From the NCBI GenBank assembly GCA_017511325.1, contig JAFWKS010000165.1, forward strand, positions 1 through 9,127: 9,127 nt of DNA, given 5' to 3'. The translations under genes were made by a program, and so were the position numbers. The stretch comes from Erysipelotrichaceae bacterium (GTDB lineage Bacteria; Bacillota_I; Bacilli_A; Erysipelotrichales; Erysipelotrichaceae). Within the stretch, counting starts at the first letter, position 1. Each line of letters begins with the position of its first letter. Shown piece by piece: positions 1 to 5,464 of the stretch. The notes beneath the pieces are model-generated. The model was given only the letters and a program-made list of their open reading frames with translations, was not told the origin of the DNA and searched no databases.

Positions 1-1
1 C

Positions 2-676
2 ATGTGCAGAGAACTGAAGCTCAATCCTTTCACCAGAGAAGCCTACATCGTCAAGTACGGCAACAAGGCAAATATCTTTGCCGGTAAGGACTTCTTCATC
101 AAAAGGGCTGCAACGAACCCTGATTTCGACGGAATTGAGGATGGTGTCATCGGCATCGCTCCGAACGGCGATATTAAGTATCTTGATGGTACGTTTGTAC
201 CTTCTGGATATCAGCTTGCCGGCGGTTGGGCAAAAGTCTACCGCAAATCGCAAAAATATCCGAAATTCGTAACGCTCAATCTGAGAGAATACGCAAAGAC
301 GGATAAGGACGACAAAACCAAGTTCATCTCCAACTGGGCAACCATGCCTGCGGTCATGATCAACAAATGTGCCAAAGTAGCTGCGCTTAGAGAAGCATTC
401 CCTAAAGACTTCTCCGGTTTGTACACCGAAGAGGAATTTAGCGGAAATTACGAGAAACAGCAGGAGATCGATAACTCCAACGTTATTGACGCAAGCACAA
501 CTGTTGTCAAAGAACCGGCAGATGAAATGCAGGTAAAAAAGATCGCCGAGATGCTGAAAGACAATCACGATATGGAGGGCAAGATCCTTGCCTATTACGG
601 TGTTGGATCGCTCAAAGATTTGACGGTTTCTCAGGCATCGGAAGTAATCAAATCCCTGGTACGCAAGGAACAGTAA
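2..676 (+). CDS. bet: Phage Bet/RecT-type single-strand annealing recombinase, 5'-truncated by window edge
   Basis: This is the C-terminal 224 residues of a phage recombinase of the lambda Bet (Red beta) group. That family binds single-stranded DNA and anneals complementary strands during phage recombination, usually with a partner exonuclease. Seen here: a family-like start (CRELKLNPFTREAYIVKYGNK), a 'GKDFFIKRA' segment at about residues 28-36, and the conserved 'NWATMPAVMINKCAKVAALR' stretch at about 111-130, followed by 'EAFPKDFSGLYTEEE'. The ATG at position 2 lies inside the conserved core, so the true start is upstream; roughly 40 residues are missing compared with the ~260-residue family length. 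Residues ~175-224 form a separate predicted helical C-terminal module (MQVKKIAEML...LTVSQASEVIKSL); RecT-like proteins often use their C-terminus for partner contacts. A terminator follows directly, so this is the last gene of its transcript. The family call is confident; assignment to Bet rather than another annealing subgroup is by motif memory. Confidence 0.88.
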   Translation: MCRELKLNPFTREAYIVKYGNKANIFAGKDFFIKRAATNPDFDGIEDGVIGIAPNGDIKYLDGTFVPSGYQLAGGWAKVYRKSQKYPKFVTLNLREYAKTDKDDKTKFISNWATMPAVMINKCAKVAALREAFPKDFSGLYTEEEFSGNYEKQQEIDNSNVIDASTTVVKEPADEMQVKKIAEMLKDNHDMEGKILAYYGVGSLKDLTVSQASEVIKSLVRKEQ

Positions 677-697
677 AGCTGTTTTCTTTTCTGCTTT

Positions 698-777
698 AAG
701 CAAACCATTATCTGTAAAATTTTTTTATTCAGTATTTCAAATGAGGAACCGGAACGCTACGAGGCGCCGGTTTTTTC
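698..777 (+). repeat. Imperfect direct repeat, copy A (terminator block)
   Basis: This block is homologous to 3258-3339. Shared strings, in the same order, are AAGCAA, ATTATCTGTAAAA (707-719), CAGTATTTCAAATGA around 730-744, GAACCGG and CGCCGGTTTTTTC. Between the first two long strings the spacing differs by 1 nt, and within AGTATTTCAAATGA(G/C)GAACCGG (22 nt) there is one mismatch. The terminator stem is conserved but the loop is not. Sequence past the T-run (TTCAATTC) also recurs at the second copy after a short indel. Neither copy shows a shared reading frame, so the similarity is not coding. Confidence 0.75.
747..776 (+). terminator. Rho-independent terminator after bet
   Basis: The stem pairs AACCGG (747-752) with CCGGTT (767-772). 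After a 2-nt AA bulge it continues as CGC (755-757) with GCG (764-766) around the loop TACGAG. A run of six T (771-776) follows. It lies 70 bp after the bet stop codon and reads in the bet direction. The opposite strand has no T-run after the hairpin, so it should act one way only. Confidence 0.85.
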
Positions 778-800
778 AATTCTTCATAACTAAGTCGATT

Positions 801-829
801 GCCCACATGTGGCTTTCCCATGTGCGGGC
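801..829. other. Hairpin outside the IS right end
   Basis: CACATG (804-809) pairs with CATGTG (819-824). The stem continues inward as GG/CC (811-812/817-818) around a CTTT loop, and outward as GCC/GGC (801-803/827-829) after a 2-nt bulge on one side. No T-run follows on either strand, so it is not an intrinsic terminator. It lies between the bet terminator and the IS right end, in DNA with no gene. It could be a remnant of another IS200/IS605-type end or a protein-binding site; its role is unknown. Confidence 0.45.
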
Positions 830-841
830 GATAAACATATG

Positions 842-867
842 ATCTGTCTGTACTTATAATGACAGAT
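842..867. other. 7-bp inverted repeat next to the IS right end
   Basis: ATCTGTC (842-848) and GACAGAT (861-867) are perfect reverse complements separated by 12 nt. The spacer holds a TATAAT (855-860) but no convincing -35 box. The element is just outside the predicted right boundary of the tnpB element, so it belongs to the flank or to older mobile DNA. Function unknown. Confidence 0.35.
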
Positions 868-881
868 TGAATTTGATTGAG

Positions 882-1100
882 TTGACACTCCACACGACTG
901 AAGTCGTGGGATTCCTGATTCATCCTGAGATCGCTTTTTAGGTCATTACTGACGGTCATCCACGATTATTCAGTCCTCAGGCTATGTTTATACTGTTCCC
1001 GTGTGCCCCACGGTACAGTGTGAGGTTAATTTAATTGATCATGCTGAAGCCTGTATCTTCAAAGCTTCATTCAGAATATTGATTGCGGCATTGTGATCCC
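882..1100 (-). ncRNA. Predicted TnpB omega-RNA (reRNA) from the tnpB 3' end and IS right end; 5' limit approximate
   Basis: TnpB proteins are RNA-guided nucleases whose guide RNA (omega-RNA) comes from the 3' end of tnpB and the right end of the element. Seen here, in transcript order on the minus strand: the end of tnpB; a two-part hairpin with outer stem ACTGT/ACAGT (plus 1015-1019/992-996) and inner stem CCGTG/CACGG (1009-1013/999-1003) around GGGCA; about 80 nt of less structured sequence; then the right-end hairpin at 893-908. The guide would begin past TCAA at about 881 and read CTCAATCAAATTCAAT on the minus strand. The position and structures fit; the 5' end and expression are inferred. 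Confidence 0.6.
893..908 (-). repeat. IS605-type right-end hairpin
   Basis: CACGACT (893-899) and AGTCGTG (902-908) form a 7-bp perfect stem with a 2-nt apex. In IS200/IS605 elements a subterminal hairpin like this is the site recognised by the Y1 transposase; the cleavage motif, here TCAA on the minus strand (plus 882-885), lies a few nucleotides beyond it. It should also form the 3' end of the omega-RNA scaffold, so that the guide begins just after it. Confidence 0.75.
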
Positions 1101-2235
1101 TTCCATGATCTGTTCCGCAAATAGGGCAGGTCCACTTCCTGATTTTCAGGTCTTTGACAACAACATTTTTATAGCCGCAGACATGACAGATCTGACTGGA
1201 GGCATGGAATCTTGGAGCTTTGATGATAAGAGTTCCATATTCGTTTGCTTTATACTCAAGCAATTTGTAAAACTCTGACCAAGACACATCGCTTATAGAT
1301 CTTGCCAGCTTGTGGTTCGCGATCATTCCCTTTACATTCAGATCTTCAACAGCGATGATTTGGTTTTCTTTCACCAGTGTCATTGATACTTTATGCAAAA
1401 AGTCTGATCTGGAATTACAGATCTTCTCATGGATCCTAGCCAATTTAATCCTTTGTTTCTGAATGTTCTTACATTCAGACAGCGGTTTCTTATAAACAGG
1501 AACTCTGTTTGCGATATAGTGTTCAATATTCATCTCGATCATGTGGGACAGTTTTCTCTGTTCCTTAAGAAACTTCTTATCATACCTGACAAGATATTTT
1601 GGATTATCAACGACCGTGCCGTTGGAATCGGTGTAGAATTCTTTGAGGCCGACATCAATACCGATAACACCACCGCCATTGGATCTGATATCTTCTTCAT
1701 ATTCACAACACAAAGAAACAAAGTACTTATTGGTCTTTGTTCTGGAGATGGTGGCATTCAGTATTCTCCCTTTTATCTGTCTTGACAGCTTTATCTTGAT
1801 TCTGCCGATCTTTGGAAGAGTGATCCTGTTTCCTTCAATACGGATACTGTTGTTCTGGTTCCTTGTTCTGTAGGACTGTTTATCATGTTTGGAATGAAAT
1901 ACAGGGTAGTCGTTATTCTTCCTGAAGAAGTTCCGAAAAGCACGATCAAGATCTCTCAAGGATTCCTGCAGAGCCATGGAATCTGACAGGTTCAGCCACA
2001 CGTATTCCTCTTTCTTTTTGAGCTCGGTAAGCAGAGATGAAGTCTCATTGTAACTGATACCTTTATGATCGTTCTTCCACTTCTCTGATCTTATATTCAG
2101 AAAATGGTTATAGACAAAACGGACGTTACCAAAGATCTGTTCCAGCTGTTGCTCCTGGCTTGCTGTCGGATATATGCGGTATTTGAATCCTTTAGTGATC
2201 TTAACAGTATTGTTCACATCTTCTTTATAGAGCAT
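1039..2235 (-). CDS. tnpB: TnpB, IS605-family RNA-guided endonuclease (Cas12 ancestor family)
   Basis: TnpB is an omega-RNA-guided nuclease that cuts DNA next to a target-adjacent motif and helps its element persist. Residue numbers here count from an in-frame TTG at 2247 (402 residues). The family N-terminus is FKYRIYPTASQEQQL (21-35), followed by a helical region and a split RuvC domain. The catalytic residues are all present: D198 in GIDVGLKEF, E301 in IAVEDLNVKGM and D384 in GRDHNAAINIL. The zinc finger is CxxC...CxxC at C354, C357, C374 and C377. No frameshift or stop is seen, so the enzyme looks functional. The start is ambiguous: TTG 2247, ATG 2235 (used here) or GTG 2217. A TATAAT at plus 2236-2241 on the minus strand, if it is a -10 box, would favour GTG 2217; no strong SD marks any of them. 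The gene is convergent with bet and divergent from the toxin-antitoxin operon. Confidence 0.92.
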   Translation of the reverse strand: MLYKEDVNNTVKITKGFKYRIYPTASQEQQLEQIFGNVRFVYNHFLNIRSEKWKNDHKGISYNETSSLLTELKKKEEYVWLNLSDSMALQESLRDLDRAFRNFFRKNNDYPVFHSKHDKQSYRTRNQNNSIRIEGNRITLPKIGRIKIKLSRQIKGRILNATISRTKTNKYFVSLCCEYEEDIRSNGGGVIGIDVGLKEFYTDSNGTVVDNPKYLVRYDKKFLKEQRKLSHMIEMNIEHYIANRVPVYKKPLSECKNIQKQRIKLARIHEKICNSRSDFLHKVSMTLVKENQIIAVEDLNVKGMIANHKLARSISDVSWSEFYKLLEYKANEYGTLIIKAPRFHASSQICHVCGYKNVVVKDLKIRKWTCPICGTDHGRDHNAAINILNEALKIQASA

Positions 2236-2272
2236 ATTATACAGCAAAACAAATGGCAGAAGACATTTCCCC

Positions 2273-2314
2273 CGTTTCTGTATCCCACAGATAAATCAGC
2301 CGGTTTTAGAAACG
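2273..2314 (-). repeat. Candidate IS left-end hairpins
   Basis: Two alternative stems lie upstream of tnpB. The small one pairs TCTGT (2277-2281) with ACAGA (2287-2291) around ATCCC. The larger one pairs CGTTTCT (2273-2279) with AGAAACG (2308-2314), a perfect 7-bp match with a 28-nt loop. A subterminal left-end hairpin is expected for Y1-transposase recognition in this IS family, but I cannot say which stem serves or where the left tip lies. Confidence 0.4.
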
Positions 2315-2345
2315 ACAGAAGACTATAAATTCAGATAGTAGATAA

Positions 2346-2386
2346 ATATATCAATAATATGATATAATTTTGATATATCAAGGAGG
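2346..2386 (+). promoter_or_regulatory. Toxin-antitoxin promoter, operator repeats and RBS
   Basis: A -10 box TATAAT lies at 2363-2368. It is bracketed by two copies of ATATATCAA (2346-2354 and 2373-2381, 27 bp apart), and the second is part of the perfect palindrome TTGATATATCAA (2370-2381). This layout suggests autorepression by the antitoxin or the toxin-antitoxin complex, as is typical of Phd/YefM operons. No good -35 box is visible at the right distance. The RBS AAGGAGG (2380-2386) sits 8 nt before the antitoxin ATG and touches the palindrome. Confidence 0.65.
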
Positions 2387-2394
2387 AACAGGCA

Positions 2395-2670
2395 ATGGGC
2401 GAACTCATCAGACCCTCGTCAGAACTCAGAAACAGATATACCGAAGTTATTAAAGAATGCAAAGAGAGAAACGCCGCAACAATCCTTACCGTCAACGGCA
2501 AAGGCGATTCAGCCATTATGAGCTACGAAAAGTACAACGAGCTGATGGATGAGCTCCAGCTTTACAGAGACCTGGCCGAAGCCGAAGCCGATGTCAGAGA
2601 AGGAAGAGTATCTTTAGCATCTGAAACTTATGACTCGATCCGCAAGAAAATCGAATCGATGGAGTTATAA
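2395..2670 (+). CDS. Phd/YefM-family antitoxin
   Basis: This is the antitoxin of a type II toxin-antitoxin pair. The family binds and neutralises its cognate toxin through a flexible C-terminal part and represses its own operon through the N-terminal DNA-binding fold. The 91-residue length fits. The N-terminal half (IRPSSELRNRYTEVIKECKE, then AATILTVNGKGDSAIMSYEKYNEL, about residues 5-50) follows the Phd/YefM pattern: 'S..LR..y.evi......ittvNGk.davimS.eey..l'. The acidic helical tail (DLAEAEADVREGRV, 59-72) should contact the toxin. The start is supported by a strong SD (AAGGAGG) at 8-nt spacing. The stop codon is directly followed by the toxin ATG with no gap, so the two are translationally coupled. 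Confidence 0.9.
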   Translation: MGELIRPSSELRNRYTEVIKECKERNAATILTVNGKGDSAIMSYEKYNELMDELQLYRDLAEAEADVREGRVSLASETYDSIRKKIESMEL

Positions 2671-2988
2671 ATGGCTTATACAGTAAGAAACACCGACAAG
2701 TACGACGATGAAGTTTTTGAGATTGTCTTACATATCGCCACAGTCTCGGGCGACAAGAAGACCGCCCTGGATTATCTTGATGAGATAAAAGAGAGAACAA
2801 TGATCCTTGCCGACTTTCCTGAAAGCGGCTCACTTCCAAGAAATGCGACACTCAGAAAGCAAGGATACAGAGTTCTTGTAGTGGCAAAACACCACTTGGT
2901 TTTTTATAAAGTCGACCATGAAAAAAAAGAAGTAATGTTATATCACGTTGTTGATGCAAGAAGAAATTACATCAAACTGATAAAATAG
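2671..2988 (+). CDS. RelE/ParE-family toxin
   Basis: This is the toxin of the pair, 105 residues, in the RelE/ParE superfamily. Members either cleave mRNA on the ribosome (RelE, YoeB) or poison DNA gyrase (ParE). The sequence does not settle which: I see the shared C-terminal fold signature GYRVLVVAKHHLVFYKVDHEKKEVMLYHVVDARRNY (65-100), ending in the ARRNY motif common to the superfamily, and a basic central segment. The start follows the antitoxin stop immediately; a GGAG at 2661-2664 inside the antitoxin gene is the likely RBS. The ORF is intact, so the pair may be active as a maintenance or phage-defence module. Its TAG stop is in the same frame as the small ORF that follows. Confidence 0.88.
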   Translation: MAYTVRNTDKYDDEVFEIVLHIATVSGDKKTALDYLDEIKERTMILADFPESGSLPRNATLRKQGYRVLVVAKHHLVFYKVDHEKKEVMLYHVVDARRNYIKLIK

Positions 2989-3012
2989 AAACCAGCAGAG
3001 GAGAACTACGGC

Positions 3013-3210
3013 TTGGCTATCAGAAATTTTGAAGATGGTACAAGCGTAGTCTGCGAGTATGTCGCACCTACCGCAGCATCCAGTTTTGATGCTAGAGCAG
3101 CAAAGACAAAACTGAAGGAGCTGATGGGCGACAGCTACAATGATGCCGATTTTACGAGGGTTAGTCAGCGCGACGGTTATGTGAAGGTCAGCGTTAATTT
3201 CGCGGACTGA
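3013..3210 (+). CDS. Small hypothetical protein, TTG start (65 aa)
   Basis: I do not recognise this protein. It reads MAIRNFEDGTSVVCEYVAP..., then an alternating helix/strand pattern (DARAAKTKLKELMGDSYNDADFTRV), and ends in KVSVNFAD. There is no signal peptide or membrane segment, and it has one cysteine. The TTG start is supported by GAGGAG (2998-3003) nine nucleotides upstream; the first in-frame ATG is about 37 codons later and would leave a fragment. It lies 24 bp after the toxin and in the same frame, with the intervening codons open, so an N-terminally longer ancestor cut by the toxin-antitoxin insertion is possible. It could be a third operon gene or a phage gene left from the bet region. 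A terminator about 100 bp downstream ends its transcript. Confidence 0.6.
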   Translation: MAIRNFEDGTSVVCEYVAPTAASSFDARAAKTKLKELMGDSYNDADFTRVSQRDGYVKVSVNFAD

Positions 3211-3257
3211 TGTTTCAGGTGAAAGTCACTAATAAGGAGAATACCCATAACTCTAGA

Positions 3258-3339
3258 AAGCAACTATTATCTGTAAAACACTATTTAATCAGTATTTCAA
3301 ATGACGAACCGGCAAGCTCCAAAAGACGCCGGTTTTTTC
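3258..3339 (+). repeat. Imperfect direct repeat, copy B (terminator block)
   Basis: This is the partner of the block at 698-777. It carries ATTATCTGTAAAA (3266-3278), CAGTATTTCAAATGA around 3290-3304, GAACCGG and CGCCGGTTTTTTC in the same order and nearly the same spacing. The two copies flank a ~2.5-kb cargo that contains the IS, the toxin-antitoxin operon and the small ORF. Confidence 0.75.
3307..3338 (+). terminator. Rho-independent terminator after the toxin-antitoxin/small-ORF unit
   Basis: A 7-bp stem pairs AACCGGC (3307-3313) with GCCGGTT (3328-3334) around a 14-nt loop, and a run of six T (3333-3338) follows. It is the second copy of the terminator found after bet; the stem is conserved while the loop has diverged. 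Confidence 0.85.
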
Positions 3340-3377
3340 TTTTGTTCAATTCATTATGTTGAATTACTGTGTGTGGA

Positions 3378-3396
3378 TTTGCCGCTTACAGGCAAA
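3378..3396. other. Short hairpin between the accessory block and the first BlaI module
   Basis: TTTGCC (3378-3383) pairs with GGCAAA (3391-3396) around the loop GCTTACA. No T-run follows, so it is not a standard terminator. The rest of 3340-3437 holds nothing that I can assign. Confidence 0.3.
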
Positions 3397-3437
3397 CAAC
3401 TCACGGCTGTCTGTGTTTGAATTCACTTACGGCAGGC

Positions 3438-3488
3438 TTGCAGAATAATACTCTACAGATGTAGAATATAAATGTACTACAAGTGTAG
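3438..3488 (+). promoter_or_regulatory. Promoter and twin BlaI-type operators of the first BlaI-M56 operon
   Basis: Two dyads with TACA/TGTA cores, the signature of BlaI/MecI operators, are present: TCTACAGATGTAGA (3452-3465, 6-bp arms) and CTACAAGTGTAG (3477-3488, 5-bp arms). Both have a 2-bp centre, and the centres are 24 bp apart. A plausible promoter is TTGCAG (3438-3443), an 18-bp spacer and TAGAAT (3462-3467). The first dyad then covers the spacer and -10 box and the second covers the start of transcription, which fits autorepression. The RBS GAGG (3488-3491) begins at the last base of the second dyad. Confidence 0.75.
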
Positions 3489-3498
3489 AGGTATTTTT

Positions 3499-3870
3499 AT
3501 GAAAAAGATCAGAAGACTTCCGGACTCCGAATTTGAGATCATGAACATCCTGTGGGATCTTGAAGATCCGATCGACAGGGGACAGATCGAAGAGCGTCTT
3601 TTTGAAAAACATCCGATCGCTCTGACGACCCTTCTGACGCTTCTTACAAGGCTTTCCGAAAAAGGCTTTATCCGCATTGAGAAAGAGGGAAGAAGAAGCA
3701 GATACTATAAACTGGTAGAAAAGAAAGATTATCTGTCATCACAAAGTTCGTCTTTCTTCAGACAGTTATGCAACGGGGATATGAGAGTCTTTGCCAATGC
3801 CTTGTGTGATTCCGATTTAAGCAAAGAAGATCTTCGTGAATTAAGAAAGCTTCTTGAGGAGAAGAAGTGA
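3499..3870 (+). CDS. BlaI/MecI/CopY-family winged-helix repressor (first module)
   Basis: This is a transcriptional repressor of the Penicillinase_R family, 123 residues from ATG 3499. Members bind TACA/TGTA dyads as dimers and are inactivated when a partner M56 protease is triggered. The N-terminal winged helix covers about residues 5-75: 'LPDSEFEIMNILWDLEDPIDRGQIEE' is the family opening, the recognition helix is near ALTTLLTLLTRLSEKGFI (41-58), and the wing is RIEKEGRRSRYYKLV. The C-terminal dimerisation helices contain FFRQLCNGDMRVFANAL and end in LSKEDLRELRKLLEE. An upstream in-frame ATG at 3472 is rejected because it lies between the operators, near the expected transcription start, whereas ATG 3499 has an RBS at 7-nt spacing. 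The stop shares one base with the next ATG. No beta-lactamase is nearby, so the regulated target is unknown. Confidence 0.9.
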   Translation: MKKIRRLPDSEFEIMNILWDLEDPIDRGQIEERLFEKHPIALTTLLTLLTRLSEKGFIRIEKEGRRSRYYKLVEKKDYLSSQSSSFFRQLCNGDMRVFANALCDSDLSKEDLRELRKLLEEKK

Positions 3871-5285
3871 TGTTTGTCCGGCTGTTCATTTCGCTTTTTA
3901 TCGTCCTTGTCGTCTATTTTGCTTCTTCAAGGATCGAAAAGAAGTGCACGATGAAGGAAAGGTGTCAGACTATTTTCAGTCCCGCTTGGATCGTGAGGAT
4001 CCTCTCCCCTTCTTTCGTGCTTTTGCTCATGGGAGAAAGGGAAACCATCCTGCTAAAGGGCATCTCTTTTCTGTTTTCCTTTGCGGTCACTTCTTTCATC
4101 GTCTTTTCTCTGCTGTCTGTTTCTGCTGAGAGTCTTAGAAAAAGATATGAGGCAAAAACAGTCTATGCTTTGTGGCTGCTGCCGAATCTTTTATACTTCA
4201 ATTTCTATTGGACATCTTCGCTTCCTGTCTTTCGTCCCTTATTTGTTTTCTGCATCAGTCATGAAACGCTGTTCCGTTATATCATGATTGCCTGGTTTGT
4301 GATCGGTTCCCTGATACTGATGGGCAATATCATTTCTCATTTCCGTTTCCGGAAGAAGCTTGATGAAAGTCTCTATGAACTAAGAGACGAACGCATCCTT
4401 TCCTTATGGAATAAGAAGCAGGAGGAATACGAGATCAAAGAAAGTAAACGTATCCCGATCTATACTTCGCCTTCGATCTCTTCTGCCATGACGGTAGGCG
4501 CTTTTTATAGGAACACCATCCTGGTCCTGCCGGATAAAGAATACAGTGATGAGGAGCTCGACATGATCTTCTCCCATGAACTGGTCCACATCATCAGGGA
4601 AGACGGGATGACAAAACTCTATATGGCGATCTGCAAGGCCTTCAACTTCTTTGATCCATTTATTTATTCGGGGACAAAGAAGTGCTGCCAGGATATCGAG
4701 CTTGCCTGCGATCAGATCGTATTGACCGATGCGGATGAAAAGGCAAGAAGGGAATATGGAAAGCTGATCCTGTCTTCCGCCGGTGAAGAGGAAGGTTTCA
4801 CATCCAATCTTTCCGCGGATGGAGAATCCATGAAATACAGGCTCATGAATATCCTTGAGCCTAAGGAAAGAAAAAAGGGTGCCTTCTTCTTATCTGTCTG
4901 TGCACTGATCGTCTTGCTGATACCGGACCTGTTTGGCGTGGCATATCATAAGCAGGATGCAGAAAAGCTTTTCTTTGGCGGGAAGATCGATTATGAAAAC
5001 ACCGGCGTCAGACAGGAAGGGTTTGAGATCCCCGGCATCTTTTATAAAAACGCAGATAAGCAAACGCTTATCTCCTATCTTTCTAAGATCGATGTATATG
5101 AGATCTATGCGTCAAAGATCTTTGATGGAGAATCTGTCTGCGTTCGATATCTGATGGATGATAAATATAGGGAGATCGAATTCAACAGTCGTTTCATCGT
5201 TTTTCATGATCAGGAAAAGGATAGAACGTATTATGTGAAAGACGGCATCGATATGGATCTGGTAAAAAAGATGTGTGAAAGATAA
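3870..5285 (+). CDS. M56-family (BlaR1/MecR1-like) membrane metalloprotease sensor, no penicillin-binding domain
   Basis: This is a polytopic membrane zinc protease, 471 residues from ATG 3870 (RBS GAGGAG at 3856-3861). In BlaR1/MecR1 the cytoplasmic protease loop brings about loss of the BlaI repressor after an outside signal. Seen here: hydrophobic segments near residues 3-19, 44-60, 66-86, 98-115 and 135-156; a cytoplasmic stretch with the zinc motif HELVH (236-240) and the third-ligand motif DIELACD (Glu at 277); and a further membrane segment at 338-357. The ~114 residues after it should lie outside the cell. This tail (for example EGFEIPGIFYKNADKQTLISYLSKIDVYEIYASKIF) lacks the SxxK...KTG pattern and is less than half the size of a penicillin-binding sensor, so the ligand is probably not a beta-lactam. 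A terminator-like hairpin follows, so the operon ends here. Confidence 0.88.
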   Translation: MFVRLFISLFIVLVVYFASSRIEKKCTMKERCQTIFSPAWIVRILSPSFVLLLMGERETILLKGISFLFSFAVTSFIVFSLLSVSAESLRKRYEAKTVYALWLLPNLLYFNFYWTSSLPVFRPLFVFCISHETLFRYIMIAWFVIGSLILMGNIISHFRFRKKLDESLYELRDERILSLWNKKQEEYEIKESKRIPIYTSPSISSAMTVGAFYRNTILVLPDKEYSDEELDMIFSHELVHIIREDGMTKLYMAICKAFNFFDPFIYSGTKKCCQDIELACDQIVLTDADEKARREYGKLILSSAGEEEGFTSNLSADGESMKYRLMNILEPKERKKGAFFLSVCALIVLLIPDLFGVAYHKQDAEKLFFGGKIDYENTGVRQEGFEIPGIFYKNADKQTLISYLSKIDVYEIYASKIFDGESVCVRYLMDDKYREIEFNSRFIVFHDQEKDRTYYVKDGIDMDLVKKMCER

Positions 5286-5332
5286 TGTATTGAGTGATTT
5301 GCTCGATGTTTTGAAATCATTACAACCGTCAT

Positions 5333-5370
5333 AAAAAGCACCGGTGTTATTGCTGGTGCTTATTGTTTGT
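5333..5370 (+). terminator. Likely terminator of the first BlaI-M56 operon
   Basis: AAGCACC (5336-5342) pairs with GGTGCTT (5355-5361), extended inward by a G-U and a G-C pair around a short loop. The 3' side continues as ATTGTTTGTTT, a broken rather than pure T-run, so strength is uncertain. It lies about 50 bp after the M56 stop codon. The remaining 5371-5460 shows nothing I can assign. Confidence 0.65.
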
Positions 5371-5464
5371 TTCTGGTTTACTCCTGCTCTGTGGTGCTGA
5401 CATCTTGCTTTATTGCTTGATGATCTATCGCACTTTAGGAAAGCTAGACTATATTTTATTGCGT

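Larger units (their letters stand above)
882..2349 (-). mobile_element. IS605/IS1341-type element carrying only tnpB; left boundary approximate
   Basis: This is a tnpB-only member of the IS200/IS605 superfamily, read on the minus strand. The right end is well supported: on the minus strand the sequence reads AATCCCACGACTTCAGTCG, then TGTGGAGTGTCAA, which is the classic right-end hairpin followed by TCAA and places the boundary at about 882. The left end is not certain. Hairpins lie at 2273-2314, and minus-strand TTGAT (plus 2350-2354) is one candidate target/TAM sequence, with TTTAT near 2326 as another. There is no room for a Y1 transposase (tnpA), so movement would need TnpA from another element. 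Such elements insert without target-site duplication, so none is expected. The element sits between the bet terminator and the toxin-antitoxin promoter. Confidence 0.75.

Noticed and set aside
741..800. ATG in the repeat block (741) as start of a short peptide
   Set aside because: The copy at 3301 reads in a diverging frame and both run through the terminator, so the conservation is not coding.
729..959. Minus-strand 76-codon open frame across the terminator and IS right end
   Set aside because: It crosses the terminator hairpin, two other hairpins and the IS right-end hairpin, has no family resemblance, and is explained by structured non-coding DNA.
2236..2258. TATAAT on the minus strand as a full tnpB promoter
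   Set aside because: A perfect -10 match is there, but no acceptable -35 box lies 16-18 bp upstream (GTCTTC/TCTTCT), so it was not listed as a separate promoter.
2104..2328. Plus-strand open frame opposite the tnpB 5' end
   Set aside because: It lies antisense to well-conserved tnpB codons and has no RBS or recognisable protein.
3211..3257. AAGGAG-like RBS (about 3233) with no gene after it
   Set aside because: The sequence after it has no start codon at usable distance and no sustained frame; it may be a decayed start but cannot be supported.
3472..3498. Upstream ATG extending the first BlaI by nine residues
   Set aside because: It lies between the two operators at about the expected transcription start, so it would have no room for an RBS in the leader; ATG 3499 has an RBS and gives the normal family N-terminus.
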